In this document: in pieces, positions 53,419-53,442 of the stretch
Layout: every line of letters starts with the position of its first letter
How positions within the stretch are numbered: position 1 is the stretch's first letter
The notes under the pieces: generated by a model
Told to the model about the DNA's origin: nothing
The model's input: the letters and a program-made list of their open reading frames with translations, nothing else
The model's database searches: none
Position numbers and translations under genes: made by a program
Assembly (NCBI RefSeq): GCF_019168305.1
Contig: NZ_JAHTBI010000058.1
Location: forward strand, 1 to 53,442
Direction: 5' to 3'
Length of the DNA stretch: 53,442 nt
Origin: Pseudomonas aegrilactucae
GTDB taxonomy: Bacteria; Pseudomonadota; Gammaproteobacteria; Pseudomonadales; Pseudomonadaceae

Positions 53419-53442
53419 CATTGCTCCTGGCGCCGAAGCCTT

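Noticed and set aside
1..53442. CRISPR arrays, prophage modules, insertion sequences, toxin-antitoxin pairs and restriction systems
   Set aside because: No regularly spaced repeats, integrase or transposase, phage structural gene, or recognised defence gene was seen.

Overview
The window is a stretch of Pseudomonas chromosome, most likely from the P. putida group. The evidence is GC-rich coding with strong G/C third positions, the putida-type REP element (core GGCAAGCCAGCTCCCAC), a XenA that carries the diagnostic Cys25, and many small Pseudomonas-type families (DUF3077-like, DUF3144, DUF2986). No rRNA, tRNA, CRISPR array, prophage or insertion sequence was seen. All calls come from reading the sequence and recalling families; no search was run.

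Layout. 1-3.3 kb: a partial gene, a DUF3077-like gene and an FpvA-like TonB-dependent receptor that is frameshifted in a GC repeat. 3.3-8.6 kb: an amidase, then a minus-strand carboxynorspermidine pathway pair (dehydrogenase with a frameshifted start, and decarboxylase nspC). 8.7-12.8 kb: a complete cell-surface signalling iron system (ECF sigma factor, FecR-like anti-sigma factor, STN-bearing receptor). 12.8-20.4 kb: cupin, AraC regulator, DUF3144, MHS-type transporter, lipoprotein, azlCD, a truncated acetyltransferase, a tautomerase and a divergent LysR gene. 20.5-25.4 kb: a panB homologue with an internal in-frame deletion, LysE exporter with divergent Lrp regulator, DMP19-like protein, methyltransferase, three small genes and a REP cluster. 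25.4-35 kb: many divergent regulator/target pairs, namely Lrp with a lactate-permease-type carrier, XRE/MmyB-like with DUF2834/MAPEG, MocR with GNAT/azoreductase, and TetR with an MFS pump. 35-44.5 kb: HIT protein, OsmC-YcaO fusion, and a three-gene RND efflux operon (OMF, pump, adaptor) reading away from soxR. 45-53.4 kb: a secreted protein, an SMI1/KNR4 protein and a DUF2625 protein, a diguanylate cyclase, a methyltransferase, a frameshifted LysR gene with divergent MFS transporter, xenA with divergent ArsR, and a glyoxalase-fold protein.

How the genes work together. The region is an accessory mosaic of regulator plus transporter or detoxification modules, and several intergenic gaps hold clear operators. 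The strongest are a perfect SoxR box inside a 19-bp-spacer promoter for the RND operon, three CATAC-N5-G(T/A)ATG sites at the TetR/MFS pair, and a perfect 10-4-10 palindrome between xenA and arsR.

Sequence integrity. Four genes carry apparent frameshifts (receptor, carboxynorspermidine dehydrogenase, lactate-permease-type carrier, LysR), one gene has an internal deletion (panB) and one is truncated (GNAT). Several indels lie in short repeats or homopolymers, so read errors must be excluded before treating them as biology. I found no clearly new multi-gene system; the best leads are the operator architectures, the deleted panB, and the small-ORF/phosphatase-like cluster at 24.4-25.1 kb.
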